The translations under genes were made by a program, and so were the position numbers. A stretch of DNA of 64,000 nt from Bog-756 sp963841885 (lineage in GTDB: Bacteria; Actinomycetota; Acidimicrobiia; Acidimicrobiales; RAAP-2). Positions 25,620 through 35,075 of this stretch are shown one piece after another. The stretch spans positions 1 through 64,000 of the forward strand of contig CAWJEK010000024.1 of the NCBI GenBank assembly GCA_963841885.1, read 5' to 3'. The stretch's first letter is position 1. The number at the start of each line of letters is the position of its first letter. The notes under the pieces were generated by a model that worked only from the letters and a program-made list of their open reading frames with translations, was not told where the DNA came from and did no database searches.

Positions 25620-28608
25620 TTGCCGAAGAAGATCCGGGTATACGAGCTCGCTCATGAGCTCGGCCTGACCAACAAAGAGGCGCTTGACCTGTGCCTGTCC
25701 CTCGGGATGGGTGTCAAGAGCCATTCGTCGTCCATCGAGGACGCCCAGGCCGACCGCGCCCGCAGGAAGGCGGACCGGGAGGGCCTGCGCCGTCCCGTCC
25801 AGCCGGAAGAGCCTGCCGCCCCGGCCAAGAAGGCCGCCGCCAAGAAGGCCCCGGCCAAGAAGGCGGCGCCCGCCAGCGAGTCGGCCACGCCGGCCACGCC
25901 GGCCTCCGGCACCGAGGACACGACCGACGGTGGTGACGCCGGCCCCACCGCACCGCCCGTGAAGCGCACCGGCGCCCGCCTGGTCACGAGCCGACCCGCT
26001 TCCGAACAGCCCGGTGTCGCCCCGGCACCGGCGCCCGCACCCCGACCGGCGGCCCCGGCGCCCGCGGCCACACCGGCCCCGGCGCCCGTCGCTCCCGTGG
26101 TCACCCCGGCTCCGGCCCCGGCGCCCCGTGGCCCCGGCCGCCGCCGCCCCGCCGCCCCCCGCTCCGAAGCCCCCGGCCCCGTCGGACCCGGCCAGCGCGC
26201 CGGCCACGCCATCCGTGCCCGCGGCCCCGGCGGCATCGGCGCCCGCACCGACCCAGAGCCCGGTGGCGCCCGCTGCCACGCCGGCCGCCGCCCCTGCCGC
26301 TCCCGCCGCCGCTGCCGCCGCCGCTGCTCCCGCCGGAGCTCCGGCGCGACCCGGTTCGGGACCGGTCCATCCCCCGACGAGCCCGACCGGCAAGCCGATC
26401 CCCCCGCCGCCCGGCGGCCCACCCCGCTCGCTCTCGGGCAAGCCGATCCCGCCGCCTCCGGGGGCCGGTGGTCGGCGCCCCGCTCCCGGCGCACCGCGTC
26501 CCGGCTTCACCGGCCGTCCGAGCGGCCCCGGCGGTTCCGGTCGTCCCGGCGCCCCCCGTACCGGTGGCCCCCCCGGGGCCTCGGGCGGAGGCTACGGCGG
26601 TCGTCCCGGTGGCTCGACCGGCGGCTACGGGGGCGGACGCCCCGGCGGCGGACCCGGTGGTGGCCCCGGCGGACCCGGTGGTGGCCCCGGCGGTCGTGGC
26701 GGTCCCGGCGTCGGCCGTGGCCGTCCGAACCAGCGCCGGCCGCGTCGTCGCCGTCGGAACCTCGAGGAGCTGGAGCCGACCACCCTGACGGCGTACGCGC
26801 CTTCCACGGCGCCGGTGCCCGAGAACGAGGTCATCATCGAGCGCGGCTCGACCGCCCGTGACCTCGGTCCGAAGCTGAACCGTTCGGCCGGTGACGTCGT
26901 GCGCTTCCTGCTCCTCCAGGGGGAGATGGTCACGGCCACCCAGTCCCTGACCGACGACATGATCGAGCTGTTCGCCGCCGAGCTGGGCGCCGACGTCCGC
27001 CTCGTGGACCCCGGTGAGGAGCGCGAGGCCGAGCTGCTGGCGAAGTTCTTCGACGAGGACGACGAGGAGGTGGACGAGTCGGAACTGCGTCCCCGCCCGC
27101 CGATCGTGACCGTGATGGGCCATGTCGACCACGGCAAGACGCTGCTCCTCGACCGCATCCGGTCGGCCAACGTCGTGGCCGGCGAGGCCGGCGGCATCAC
27201 CCAGCACATCGGCGCCTACCAGGTCGAGTGGGAGGGTCACCCGATCACCTTCATCGACACCCCGGGCCACGAGGCCTTCACGGCGATGCGTGCCCGCGGT
27301 GCCGAGGTGACCGACATCGTGGTCCTCGTGGTGGCGGCCGATGACGGCGTCATGCCGCAGACGGTCGAGGCCATCAGCCACGCCAAGGCCGCCGACGTCC
27401 CGATCATCGTGGCCGTCAACAAGATCGACCGCGAGGAGGCGGACCCCAACCGGGTCCTCCAGCAGCTGTCCGAGCACGGTCTGGTGCCCGAGGCCTGGGG
27501 TGGCGACACCATCGCCGTCGAGGTGTCGGCCCTGCAGTCGCTCGGTATCGAGGACCTGCTCGAGCAGATCGTGCTCGTAGCCGAGATCGAGGAGCTCCAG
27601 GCGACCCCGGAGGGTCGTGCCCGTGGCATCGTCATCGAGGCCGAGCTCGAGATCGGCCGCGGTCCGGTGGCCTCGGTCATCGTCGAGCAGGGCACCCTGC
27701 GGGTCGGTGACCCGATCGTGGCCGGTGCGGCGTGGGGCAAGGTCAAGGCCCTCGTCGACGACCACGGCCACCAGATCAAGGAGGCACCCCCGTCGACGCC
27801 GGTCCAGGTGCTCGGTTTCTCCGAGCCGCCGGAGGCCGGGGACGAGTTCCGGGTGGCCCCGGAGCTGGCCCAGGCCCGCACCATCGGCGAGGCCCGCGCC
27901 CATCGCTACCGGGTGGCCGGGCACGTGCCCGCCGCCACGTCGGCCCTGGGCGGCGCCAAGCTCGAGGACCTGTTCGAGCAGATCCAACGGGGCGAGACGG
28001 CCACGCTGAACCTGATCCTGAAGGCCGACGTCCGCGGTTCGCTGGAGGCCGTCACCGAGAGCCTGCGCAAACTCGAGCGGGACGACGTGAAGCTCAGCTT
28101 CGTCCACCGAGGCGTGGGGGGTATCACCGAATCCGACGTCGAACTGGCCCAGGCCTCCACGGCCACCATCATCGGCTTCAACGTGCGTCCGGACCGACGG
28201 GCTCGGGACATGGCGGCCAAGGCCGACGTCGAGATCCGGACCTACGAGATCATCTACAAGCTGCTGGAGGACCTCGAGGCCGCCATGCTCGGTCTCCTGT
28301 CACCGGTGTACGAAGAGGTGGTCACGGGCGAGGCCGAGGTACGCCAGGTCTTCCGGGTGCCCCGCATCGGTGCCATCGCCGGCTGCTACGTCCGGGAGGG
28401 CGTCATCACCCGTGGCTCCAAGGTCCGCTTCCTCCGGGAGGGCGTGGTCATCTGGAAGGGTGCCATCACGTCCCTGCGTCGCTTCAAGGACGACGCCCGC
28501 GAGGTCCAGGCCGGGTTCGAGTGCGGTATCGGTCTCTCGGACTATCAGGACCTCAAGGAGGGCGACATCATCGAGACCTACGAGGAGCGGGAGATCCCCC
28601 GCACCTGA
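25620..28608 (+). CDS. infB: translation initiation factor IF-2 with Pro/Ala/Gly-rich N-terminus; one frame break
   Basis: IF-2 delivers initiator tRNA to the 30S subunit as a GTPase. An IF2N domain begins at the TTG start (PKKIRVYELAHELGLTNKEA). It is followed by a long low-complexity region of Ala/Pro and then Gly/Pro/Arg repeats (about 25800-26750), a second IF2N-like domain (VIIERGSTARDLGPKLN), and the G domain with G1 VMGHVDHGKT, G3 DTPGHEAF and G4 VNKID, then domains II-IV ending EEREIPRT. Total about 996 residues. The frame changes near 26125-26150 within a GC-rich low-complexity run, a likely sequencing error. AGGAAGGG lies 5' of the TTG. Confidence 0.93.
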
Positions 28609-28668
28609 CCGTGCCGCCGCCCGTACCCGGGGTGGCGCGGGCAGCGTCGTGGACGGACCGGAGGGCCA

Positions 28669-29082
28669 GTGGCACGTCGTCAGGACAATCGGGGCGTCGC
28701 CCCCTATTCCCGCTCGCTGCGGGTCAACCAGGTCCTGCGCCAGGTGGTGGCCGACGAACTCGAGCGGCTGGCCGACGCCGACGAGCGGCTGCGCCTGGTG
28801 ACGGTGACCTCGGTCGACACCACCGCTGACCTGCGTCAGGCCACCGTCTATCTGAGTTCGCTCTCCGACGATGCCGCCGCCGCGCTCGGCGACCGCCGGG
28901 TCCAGGTCCAACGGGCCGTCGCCCGCCAGACGCAGCTGAAGCGCACGCCGCAACTGACCTTCGTCCAGGACCCGGCGGTCGTGACCGGCAACCGCATCGA
29001 GGACGTCATCCGCCACATCCACGAGTCCGACGACGCCGCGGGGCGGCCCGAGGTCGACGGGGCGGACGACAACTACCGGTGA
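28669..29082 (+). CDS. rbfA: ribosome-binding factor A
   Basis: RbfA aids 16S rRNA 5'-end maturation and cold adaptation. The 137-residue product has RSLRVNQVLRQVVADELERL, the KH-like core VTVTSVDTTADLRQATVYLS, and KRTPQLTFVQDPAVVTGNRI. The GTG start at 28669 follows GGAGGG. It overlaps truB by GTGA. Confidence 0.94.
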   Translation: MARRQDNRGVAPYSRSLRVNQVLRQVVADELERLADADERLRLVTVTSVDTTADLRQATVYLSSLSDDAAAALGDRRVQVQRAVARQTQLKRTPQLTFVQDPAVVTGNRIEDVIRHIHESDDAAGRPEVDGADDNYR

Positions 29083-29972
29083 GCGCGGCGCCGGCGGACC
29101 AGGTCAACGGCCTGGTGGTGGTGGACAAGGAGGCCGGTTGGACCTCCCACGACGTGGTGGCGCGCTGCCGCCGGATCTTCGGCCAGAAACGGGTGGGCCA
29201 CGCCGGCACCCTCGATCCCGACGCCACCGGCGTCCTGTTGGTCGGGCTCGGCCGGGCCACCCGACTGATGCGGTTCCTGACGGCGCTCCCCAAGACCTAC
29301 GAGGCCGAGGTCGTGCTGGGCACCGCCACTTCCACCCTCGACGCCTCGGGCGAGGTGACGGGGACGTGGGACATGGAGGACGTGTCCCTGGCGGCGGTCC
29401 GGGAGGCGGCGGTCGGGCTGACCGGGGAGATCGAGCAGGTTCCGCCGATGGTGTCCGCCGTCAAGGTGGACGGGAGGCGCCTCCACGCCCTGGCCCGTGA
29501 GGGCATCGAGGTGGAGCGCTCGGCCCGTCCCGTCACCGTCTACCGCTATGACGTCACGCCGGGCCTGGCCCCGGGCGTCTTCCGCATCGAGGTGGTGTGC
29601 TCGTCGGGCACCTACGTCCGGGTGCTGGCCGCCGACCTGGGCGAGGCCCTCGGTGGCGGTGCCCATCTGCGCAACCTCCGCCGGACCCGCATCGGCTCGT
29701 TCACCACCGAGGACGCCCGACTGGTGGACGAACTGACGCCGGCGGTCGTGCTCACCCCGGCCCAGGCCATGCGCGACCTCGACCAGGTGGTGCTGCCCAT
29801 CGACGCCCAGAAGCTGGTGGCGCGGGGTCTGCCCCTCGACCGGGTGCCCCTCGGCGTGGCCGGGGAGGGTCCGTGGGGCCTCGTCGACGATGCCCACCAG
29901 CTGCTGGCCGTCTACGAGGCCACCGAGACGGATCGCATCAAGCCGGCCGTCGTGATCGAGTCGGCCGGCTGA
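29079..29972 (+). CDS. truB: tRNA pseudouridine(55) synthase
   Basis: TruB makes pseudouridine 55 in the tRNA T-loop. Motifs are GLVVVDKEAGWTSHDVV, the catalytic GHAGTLDPDATGVLLVGLG with the Asp nucleophile near 46, and PPMVSAVKVDGRRLHALARE, plus SSGTYVRVLAADLGEAL. The length is 297 residues. The GTG start overlaps the rbfA stop. Confidence 0.95.
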   Translation: MSAAPADQVNGLVVVDKEAGWTSHDVVARCRRIFGQKRVGHAGTLDPDATGVLLVGLGRATRLMRFLTALPKTYEAEVVLGTATSTLDASGEVTGTWDMEDVSLAAVREAAVGLTGEIEQVPPMVSAVKVDGRRLHALAREGIEVERSARPVTVYRYDVTPGLAPGVFRIEVVCSSGTYVRVLAADLGEALGGGAHLRNLRRTRIGSFTTEDARLVDELTPAVVLTPAQAMRDLDQVVLPIDAQKLVARGLPLDRVPLGVAGEGPWGLVDDAHQLLAVYEATETDRIKPAVVIESAG

Positions 29973-30053
29973 GCCGGGCCGAGCTCGGTCGTCCGTCCGG
30001 GACCGGAGGGCGTGGGTCCGGTCCGCGCTGACTCGGCAGTAACCTTCGGGACT

Positions 30054-31004
30054 GTGGAGATCGTGACCGACAGCGCCCAGGTGCCGCCGCCGGCCGGCGG
30101 CTCGGCCGTCACCATCGGTGCCTACGACGGAGTCCACCTCGGGCACCGAGCCCTGCTGGCCGAGCTCCGGGCCCGCGCCGTGGACGATGGCCTGGCTACG
30201 GTGGTGGTCACCTTCGACCGTCATCCGGCCTCGGTGGTGCGTCCCGACTCCGCACCGCGCCTGCTCTGTGACCTCGACCAGAAGCTCGAGCTGCTCGCTT
30301 CGGCCGGCGTCGACCGCACGGTGGTGGTGCGCTTCGACGAGGAGCGGGCGAACGAGACGGCCGAGGACTTCGTCAACCGGGAGCTCGTCGACGCTCTCGA
30401 CGCCCGTCTGGTGGTGGTGGGGGAGGACTTCCACTTCGGCCACGGCCGCAAGGGCAACGTCGCGCTGCTCGCCGAGATGGGGACGGTGGCCGGATTCGAG
30501 GTGGACGGGGTGTCGCTGTCGTCCGAGTCCCCCGGTGCCCTACCGGTCTCCTCGACCCGCATCCGTTCGCTGGTCGGCGCCGGCGAGGTCGAGGCCGCGG
30601 CCACCCTGCTCGGACGGCTGCACCAGGTGCGGGGCCCGGTGGTGAGCGGTGACCGCCGGGGCGGTGCCGAGCTGGGTTTCCCGACGGCCAACCTCGCCGT
30701 GCCCAGCGAGATCTGTCTTCCCGCCCCGGGGATCTACGCCGGGTGGTACGAGCGGCCGGACGACTCCCGCCACATGGCGGCGGTGTCGGTGGGCCGTCGC
30801 CCGACCTTCTACGGCGAAGGTGGCGACCTCCTGGTGGAGGCCTTCCTGCTCGACTTCGACGCCGACCTCTACGGCGAGCCGGCCCGCCTGTCCTTCGCCC
30901 ACCGTCTGCGCGACGAGCTGGCGTTCGACTCGGTCGACGACCTGGTGGTCCAGATGGGACGGGACGTGGAACTCGTCCGATCCCTGCTGGCCGCCGCCGG
31001 CTGA
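30054..31004 (+). CDS. ribF: bifunctional riboflavin kinase / FAD synthetase
   Basis: RibF phosphorylates riboflavin to FMN and adenylates FMN to FAD. The N-terminal nucleotidyltransferase domain has VTIGAYDGVHLGHRALL, VVGEDFHFGHGRKGN and SSTRIRSLVGAGEVE. The C-terminal flavokinase domain has GAELGFPTANLAV, GIYAGWYE and LSFAHRLRDELAFDSVDDLV. 316 residues from the GTG at 30054; another in-frame GTG at 30012 would add 14 residues without similarity. This gene closes the long plus-strand block. Confidence 0.93.
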   Translation: MEIVTDSAQVPPPAGGSAVTIGAYDGVHLGHRALLAELRARAVDDGLATVVVTFDRHPASVVRPDSAPRLLCDLDQKLELLASAGVDRTVVVRFDEERANETAEDFVNRELVDALDARLVVVGEDFHFGHGRKGNVALLAEMGTVAGFEVDGVSLSSESPGALPVSSTRIRSLVGAGEVEAAATLLGRLHQVRGPVVSGDRRGGAELGFPTANLAVPSEICLPAPGIYAGWYERPDDSRHMAAVSVGRRPTFYGEGGDLLVEAFLLDFDADLYGEPARLSFAHRLRDELAFDSVDDLVVQMGRDVELVRSLLAAAG

Positions 31005-31097
31005 CCGGACTCAGGATCCGCCCGGGCCGTCACCGCCGGGTGGGCCCGGCACGGACCGGCCGCCGCCGAGTCGTCGGCCGACCTGCCGGCTGCCCTC

Positions 31098-31304
31098 CTA
31101 CGGGTTGGGCTTCCTGCCCAGGACCTTCAGCATCCAGGCCCCGAATCCCGTGGGCTTTTCGTAGTGGTGGTGGTCCGAGCCGTGCCCCGCCCGCCCGAAG
31201 CTGGTGCCACCCTGGGCACCTTCGAGCCGGTTGGGTTCCTCGTACTTCGGGACCTTCGGGAGGTGCTGCTTCTTCTTGCGTGGCTTGCTGCCGTCCGAGC
31301 CCAT
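31098..31304 (-). CDS. small basic protein of unknown function
   Basis: A 68-residue Lys/His-rich protein (starting MGSDGSKPRKKKQHLP, with GSDHHHYEKPTGFGAWMLK). No membrane segment or known domain. It lies between ribF and a divergent acidic protein gene; both sides have about 95 bases for control signals. Third-position GC is high, supporting coding, but the short length keeps confidence moderate. Confidence 0.5.
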   Translation of the reverse strand: MGSDGSKPRKKKQHLPKVPKYEEPNRLEGAQGGTSFGRAGHGSDHHHYEKPTGFGAWMLKVLGRKPNP

Positions 31305-31397
31305 GGACCCATCTTGGCAGGTCGGGGACGGTTGCAGATCGTGGCGCTCGGGTGCGGGCGCTCAAGGTCCCGTCCGGGGATGTCGAATTCTCCCCCC

Positions 31398-31961
31398 ATG
31401 AGTGAGATCGATCCCGGTGCTGATCCGGCGGCCACGGCCGCCGGACTCGAGAGCCAGATGAACGCCGAGTTGGACGCGCTGGCGGCCAAGGGTCCGGCTC
31501 CGGGGAGTCGTGTCCGCAACCCGGTCTTCCAGCACGAGCAGGCGGCCGGGACGGTGGTGCAGGGGACGGAGGCCACCCTGACGGCGGCCCGGTCGACGGG
31601 GGAGATGGCCGCCGAGGCCGACCAGGAGCGGCTCAAGATCGAGGCCGAGGTGGCGAGGGTCGAACAGGCCGAACCCGGGACATCGTCGGCGGCGGATGCC
31701 GAGGCGGCCCTGACGCAGGCCGAACGGGACGCGGACCAGGCGGTCGCCGAGTCACTCGACTCGGACGTGGCCGCCGATGATGCCCGCTCCTCGGAGGGTA
31801 CCCGGCGACTCCACCGGGGTGCCGACCCCGCCGCCGTCCTCGCCGACGAGCAGCGGGCCCTGGCCGACGAGTCCGTGGCCGGACGGGACCTGTCCGACCT
31901 CGACGGACTGGAGGCCCGGGTGGAGGCTGACGCCGGCGGACTGCGGCCGGCCCAGAGCTGA
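31398..31961 (+). CDS. acidic coiled-coil protein of unknown function
   Basis: A 187-residue protein rich in Ala, Glu and Asp with few aromatic residues. Heptad-like stretches (AAEADQERLKIEAEVARVEQ, ADAEAALTQAERDADQAVAE) predict long helices or coiled coil. No signal peptide or Cys. It is divergent from the small basic protein and convergent with the acyl-CoA ligase gene. Not recognised. Confidence 0.65.
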   Translation: MSEIDPGADPAATAAGLESQMNAELDALAAKGPAPGSRVRNPVFQHEQAAGTVVQGTEATLTAARSTGEMAAEADQERLKIEAEVARVEQAEPGTSSAADAEAALTQAERDADQAVAESLDSDVAADDARSSEGTRRLHRGADPAAVLADEQRALADESVAGRDLSDLDGLEARVEADAGGLRPAQS

Positions 31962-31997
31962 CCGGGGTCGCGCCGCCGGATCGCGCTTGAGGTCCGG

Positions 31998-33836
31998 TCA
32001 GAAGAGCGGCGCGTCGCCGAGCAACTCGGTGCGCAGCTCGCGCTTCAGGATCTTGCCCGCCGGATTCCGGGGGAGGGCCTCGCCGCGGAACCAGTACCGG
32101 GTCGGCGTGTTGAAGGCGGCCAGGCGCTCACGGACGTGACGGGACAGCTCGTCGGCACCTACCTCCATGCCGGGACGGAGCACGACCACCGCTCCGACCT
32201 CCTCACTCAGCACCGGATGGGCCACGCCGATGACGGCGCAGTCGGCCACGGCCGGGTGCTCGTGGAGCGCGGCCTCGACCTCGACGCAGTAGACGTTCTC
32301 GCCACCCCGGATGATCATGTCCTTCGCCCGGTCGACGATGTGGACGAACCCTTCTTCGTCGATGCGGGCGACATCGCCCGTGTGGAGCCACCCGCGGGAG
32401 AACGAGGTAGCGGTGGCGTCCGGTCGGTTCCAGTAGCCACGGACCACGTTGGGGCCCTTGATCCAGAGCTCGCCGGTGCGCATCGGATCGGGGGACTGGT
32501 CGGCCGGCGGCTCCGGGCCGTCCCAGTCCTCGGGCACCACGGCCACGTCGCACACCGGTGCGGGCGGCCCGACGCTGTCCGGCTTGCGCACGTAGTCGTC
32601 CCCCGAGTTCATGGTGGTCATGGCCGAGGTCTCGGTGAGTCCGTAGCCGTTGCCGGGTGCCCCGCTGGGGAAGTGCTCCTTGATGCGTCGGACCAGGTCG
32701 GGCGGGGCCGGGGCGCCGCCGTACGAGATCGACTGGACCGACGACGTGTCGCGCTTGGCGAAATCGGGGGAGTCGATCACCTGCATGACCATGGCCGGCA
32801 CCCCTCCGAATACCGTGATCCGCTCCCGCTCGATCAACTCGAGGGCCCGTTCGGGGTCGAAGTGGTGCATCATCACGAGCTTGCCCCCGGCGGCCGTGTT
32901 GGTCACCAGCAGCGCATGGCAACCCGTGGCGTGGAAGAGGGGCACCGACAGCAGGTTGGCGTTCTGGACGCCCGGTGAGGCGTCCTTCTGGGCCTGGGTG
33001 CGGCGCATCCCTCCCACGGTCGACACGAAGAACAGGTTCATGAGGTTCGAGCAGCTGTTGCGGTGGGTGCCGACCGCACCCTTCGGCCGTCCGGTGGTGC
33101 CGGAGGTGTAGAAGATGGTCGCGTCGTCGTCGGGATCGATGGTGACCTCGGGCAGGTCGATGTCGTCCGCGGGGCTGGCGGCCACCTCGGTGAAGGGGAT
33201 GACGGGCAGCGGTCCGGCACCGTCCCGGTCGAGCTGGCCGTGTACGGCGGTGCGCCGCCCGCCGGTGTCGGGGTCGTGCTCCTCGCACGAGACGATCAGG
33301 GCTTCGAGCCCGGGGACCTCGGCCAGGTGGTGGGAGATCCGGTGCTCGCGCTCCTCGTCGACGAAGGCGACCCGGCTGCCCGAGTCGGACAGGCCGTAGG
33401 CGAGCTCCTCGCCGGTCCACCAGGCGTTGAGGGGCACGGCCACCGCCCCGATGGTGATGACGGCCCAGAACGCCATGACCCAGTCGGGAAGGTTGCGCAT
33501 GGCGATGGCCACCCGGTCGCCCGGCCGGACACCGAATCGCTCGACGAGCTGGTGGCCGAGCGCCGCCACGATCCGGCGGTGCTCGGCGAAGGTGACGCGC
33601 TCGTCCTCGTAGACGAGGAAGTCCTTGTCGCCGTGGAGGGCGGACAGTTCGAACACGGCCCGCAGATCGGTCGGAGCCGACTTCCAGGTCCGGGTGGGGA
33701 TGCCCCGGATGATCAGTTCCTCCATCTCGAAGGGCCCACCCGGAGCGGTCAGCTGGGCGACGATCTCCTCCCGGGAGGGGACGGCGTCGTCGGAGACGGT
33801 TCCCTCCGTCGGTCCGGTCGGGTTCTCGTCGGGCAT
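31998..33836 (-). CDS. AMP-binding acyl-CoA synthetase/ligase
   Basis: An adenylate-forming enzyme that activates a carboxylic acid to its acyl-CoA. About 612 residues. The P-loop is FYTSGTTGRPKGAVGTH, the A5 motif is GYGLTETSAMTT, A7 is WLHTGDVARIDEEGF, A8 includes RGGENVYCVEVEAALHEHP, and A10 is LPRNPAGKILKREL with the catalytic Lys. ATG 33836 is selected because GAGAGGAAG lies six bases upstream, although the frame stays open into orn. The substrate is unknown; the nearby WS/DGAT gene makes a fatty acid plausible (inference). Confidence 0.9.
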   Translation of the reverse strand: MPDENPTGPTEGTVSDDAVPSREEIVAQLTAPGGPFEMEELIIRGIPTRTWKSAPTDLRAVFELSALHGDKDFLVYEDERVTFAEHRRIVAALGHQLVERFGVRPGDRVAIAMRNLPDWVMAFWAVITIGAVAVPLNAWWTGEELAYGLSDSGSRVAFVDEEREHRISHHLAEVPGLEALIVSCEEHDPDTGGRRTAVHGQLDRDGAGPLPVIPFTEVAASPADDIDLPEVTIDPDDDATIFYTSGTTGRPKGAVGTHRNSCSNLMNLFFVSTVGGMRRTQAQKDASPGVQNANLLSVPLFHATGCHALLVTNTAAGGKLVMMHHFDPERALELIERERITVFGGVPAMVMQVIDSPDFAKRDTSSVQSISYGGAPAPPDLVRRIKEHFPSGAPGNGYGLTETSAMTTMNSGDDYVRKPDSVGPPAPVCDVAVVPEDWDGPEPPADQSPDPMRTGELWIKGPNVVRGYWNRPDATATSFSRGWLHTGDVARIDEEGFVHIVDRAKDMIIRGGENVYCVEVEAALHEHPAVADCAVIGVAHPVLSEEVGAVVVLRPGMEVGADELSRHVRERLAAFNTPTRYWFRGEALPRNPAGKILKRELRTELLGDAPLF

Positions 33837-33883
33837 CGGGCTTCCTCTCGCTCGGGCGTCACCGTGTCGCCACGGCGACGACC

Positions 33884-34427
33884 TCAGGGGGTGGGGTCCT
33901 TGAAGACGGTCGCTCCGGTAGTACGCGAGCTCCGCCACGGATTCCTTGATGTCGTCCATCGCCCGGTGCCCCCCGGCCTTGGTGGGAGCGTGGGCGGCCG
34001 CTTCCGGGTACCAGCGTCCGGCCAACTCCTTGATGGTGGAGACGTCCACCGAGCGGTAGTGGAGGTACTCCTCGATCTCAGGGAGGTAGGCCGCCAGGAA
34101 CCGGCGGTCGGTGCCGATGGAGTTGCCGGCCAGCGGGACGGTGCGGGCCTTCGGGACCTGGGACCGGATGAACTCCAACGTCCGACGCCCGGCCTCCTCG
34201 AGTGTCACCTCGGACCTCCGGATCTCCTCCAGGAGGCCACTCGAAGTGTGCATGTCCCGCACGAAGTCGTCCATGCCGGCCAGTCGGTCCTCGGTGGCGT
34301 GGACGACCAGGTCTGGGCCCTCGGCCACCACGTTCAGGTCGTCGTCGGTCACCAGGGTGGCGATCTCGACGATCACGTGGCGGTCGGCCTCGAGGCCAGT
34401 CATCTCCAGATCCATCCACACCAGCAC
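33884..34427 (-). CDS. orn: oligoribonuclease, probable frame break at the 3' end
   Basis: Orn degrades di- to penta-ribonucleotides, the last step of RNA and c-di-GMP breakdown. DEDDh exonuclease motifs: Asp and Glu in VWMDLEMTGLE, Asp in GNSIGTDRRFLAAYLPE, and His/Asp in APTKAGGHRAMDDIKESV. In the given frame no stop follows and the gene reads into the acyl-CoA ligase. One base shift near 33905-33915 restores a normal end (TVFKDPTP then TGA at 33884-33886) and a total of about 181 residues, the family's usual length. Confidence 0.88.
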
Positions 34428-34597
34428 ACGGTCACGCTACCGGGTGGCTGGCCGACCTCCAAGATGACGCACCGTCAGAAACCGGGGGCCGGACCTCGGG
34501 CCCCCGGACCCGGACCGGTTACGAGTGGATGACGAGTGGATGACGACGGCCCGCGGCGGTGGGCGGTAGCGTCCCGGGGGATGAGCGGGATGATCGG

Positions 34598-35071
34598 GTG
34601 ACGGCCGGAGTCGACGATGTGGGCGGGTTCGGCGACCTCCCGGTGGAGGTGCTGCGCCTGGACCCCGAACTTCCGTTGCCCGGCTACGCCCACGCCGGCG
34701 ATGCCGGCGCCGACCTGGTGGCCCGCATCGAGGTCCTGCTGGAGCCGAACGGGGGCCGGGCCATGGTCCCGACGGGGATCGCCCTCGCCCTGCCCGTGGG
34801 ATTCGCCGGATTCGTCCAACCCCGCAGCGGTCTGGCCCTCCGCCACGGTGTGACCTGCCTCAACACCCCGGGCCTGATCGACTCCGGCTACCGGGACGAG
34901 CTGGCCGTGCTCCTGGTCAACACCGACCCCGAGGTCCCCTACCGGGTCCGTCGCGGTGACCGGATCGCCCAGCTGGTCATCCAGCGGGTGGCGTCCGCCC
35001 GGTTCGTGGCGGTCGACTCGCTGGGCACCTCCGAGCGGGGTCTCGGGGGCTTCGGGTCGACGGGGCGGTGA
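34598..35071 (+). CDS. dut: dUTP diphosphatase
   Basis: Trimeric dUTPase converting dUTP to dUMP, protecting DNA from uracil. The five motifs are visible: AHAGDAGADL, FVQPRSGLALRHGV, NTPGLIDSGYRDELAV, RRGDRIAQLVIQRV and the P-loop-like C-terminus ERGLGGFGSTG. 157 residues from the GTG at 34598; upstream in-frame codons would add unrelated residues. It diverges from orn and is followed four bases later by the acyltransferase gene. Confidence 0.93.
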   Translation: MTAGVDDVGGFGDLPVEVLRLDPELPLPGYAHAGDAGADLVARIEVLLEPNGGRAMVPTGIALALPVGFAGFVQPRSGLALRHGVTCLNTPGLIDSGYRDELAVLLVNTDPEVPYRVRRGDRIAQLVIQRVASARFVAVDSLGTSERGLGGFGSTGR

Positions 35072-35075
35072 CCGC

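Noticed and set aside
26560..26740. Short tandem repeats that could be taken for a CRISPR or microsatellite
   Set aside because: They encode the Gly/Pro/Arg low-complexity part of IF-2 in frame; there are no conserved repeats with unique spacers.
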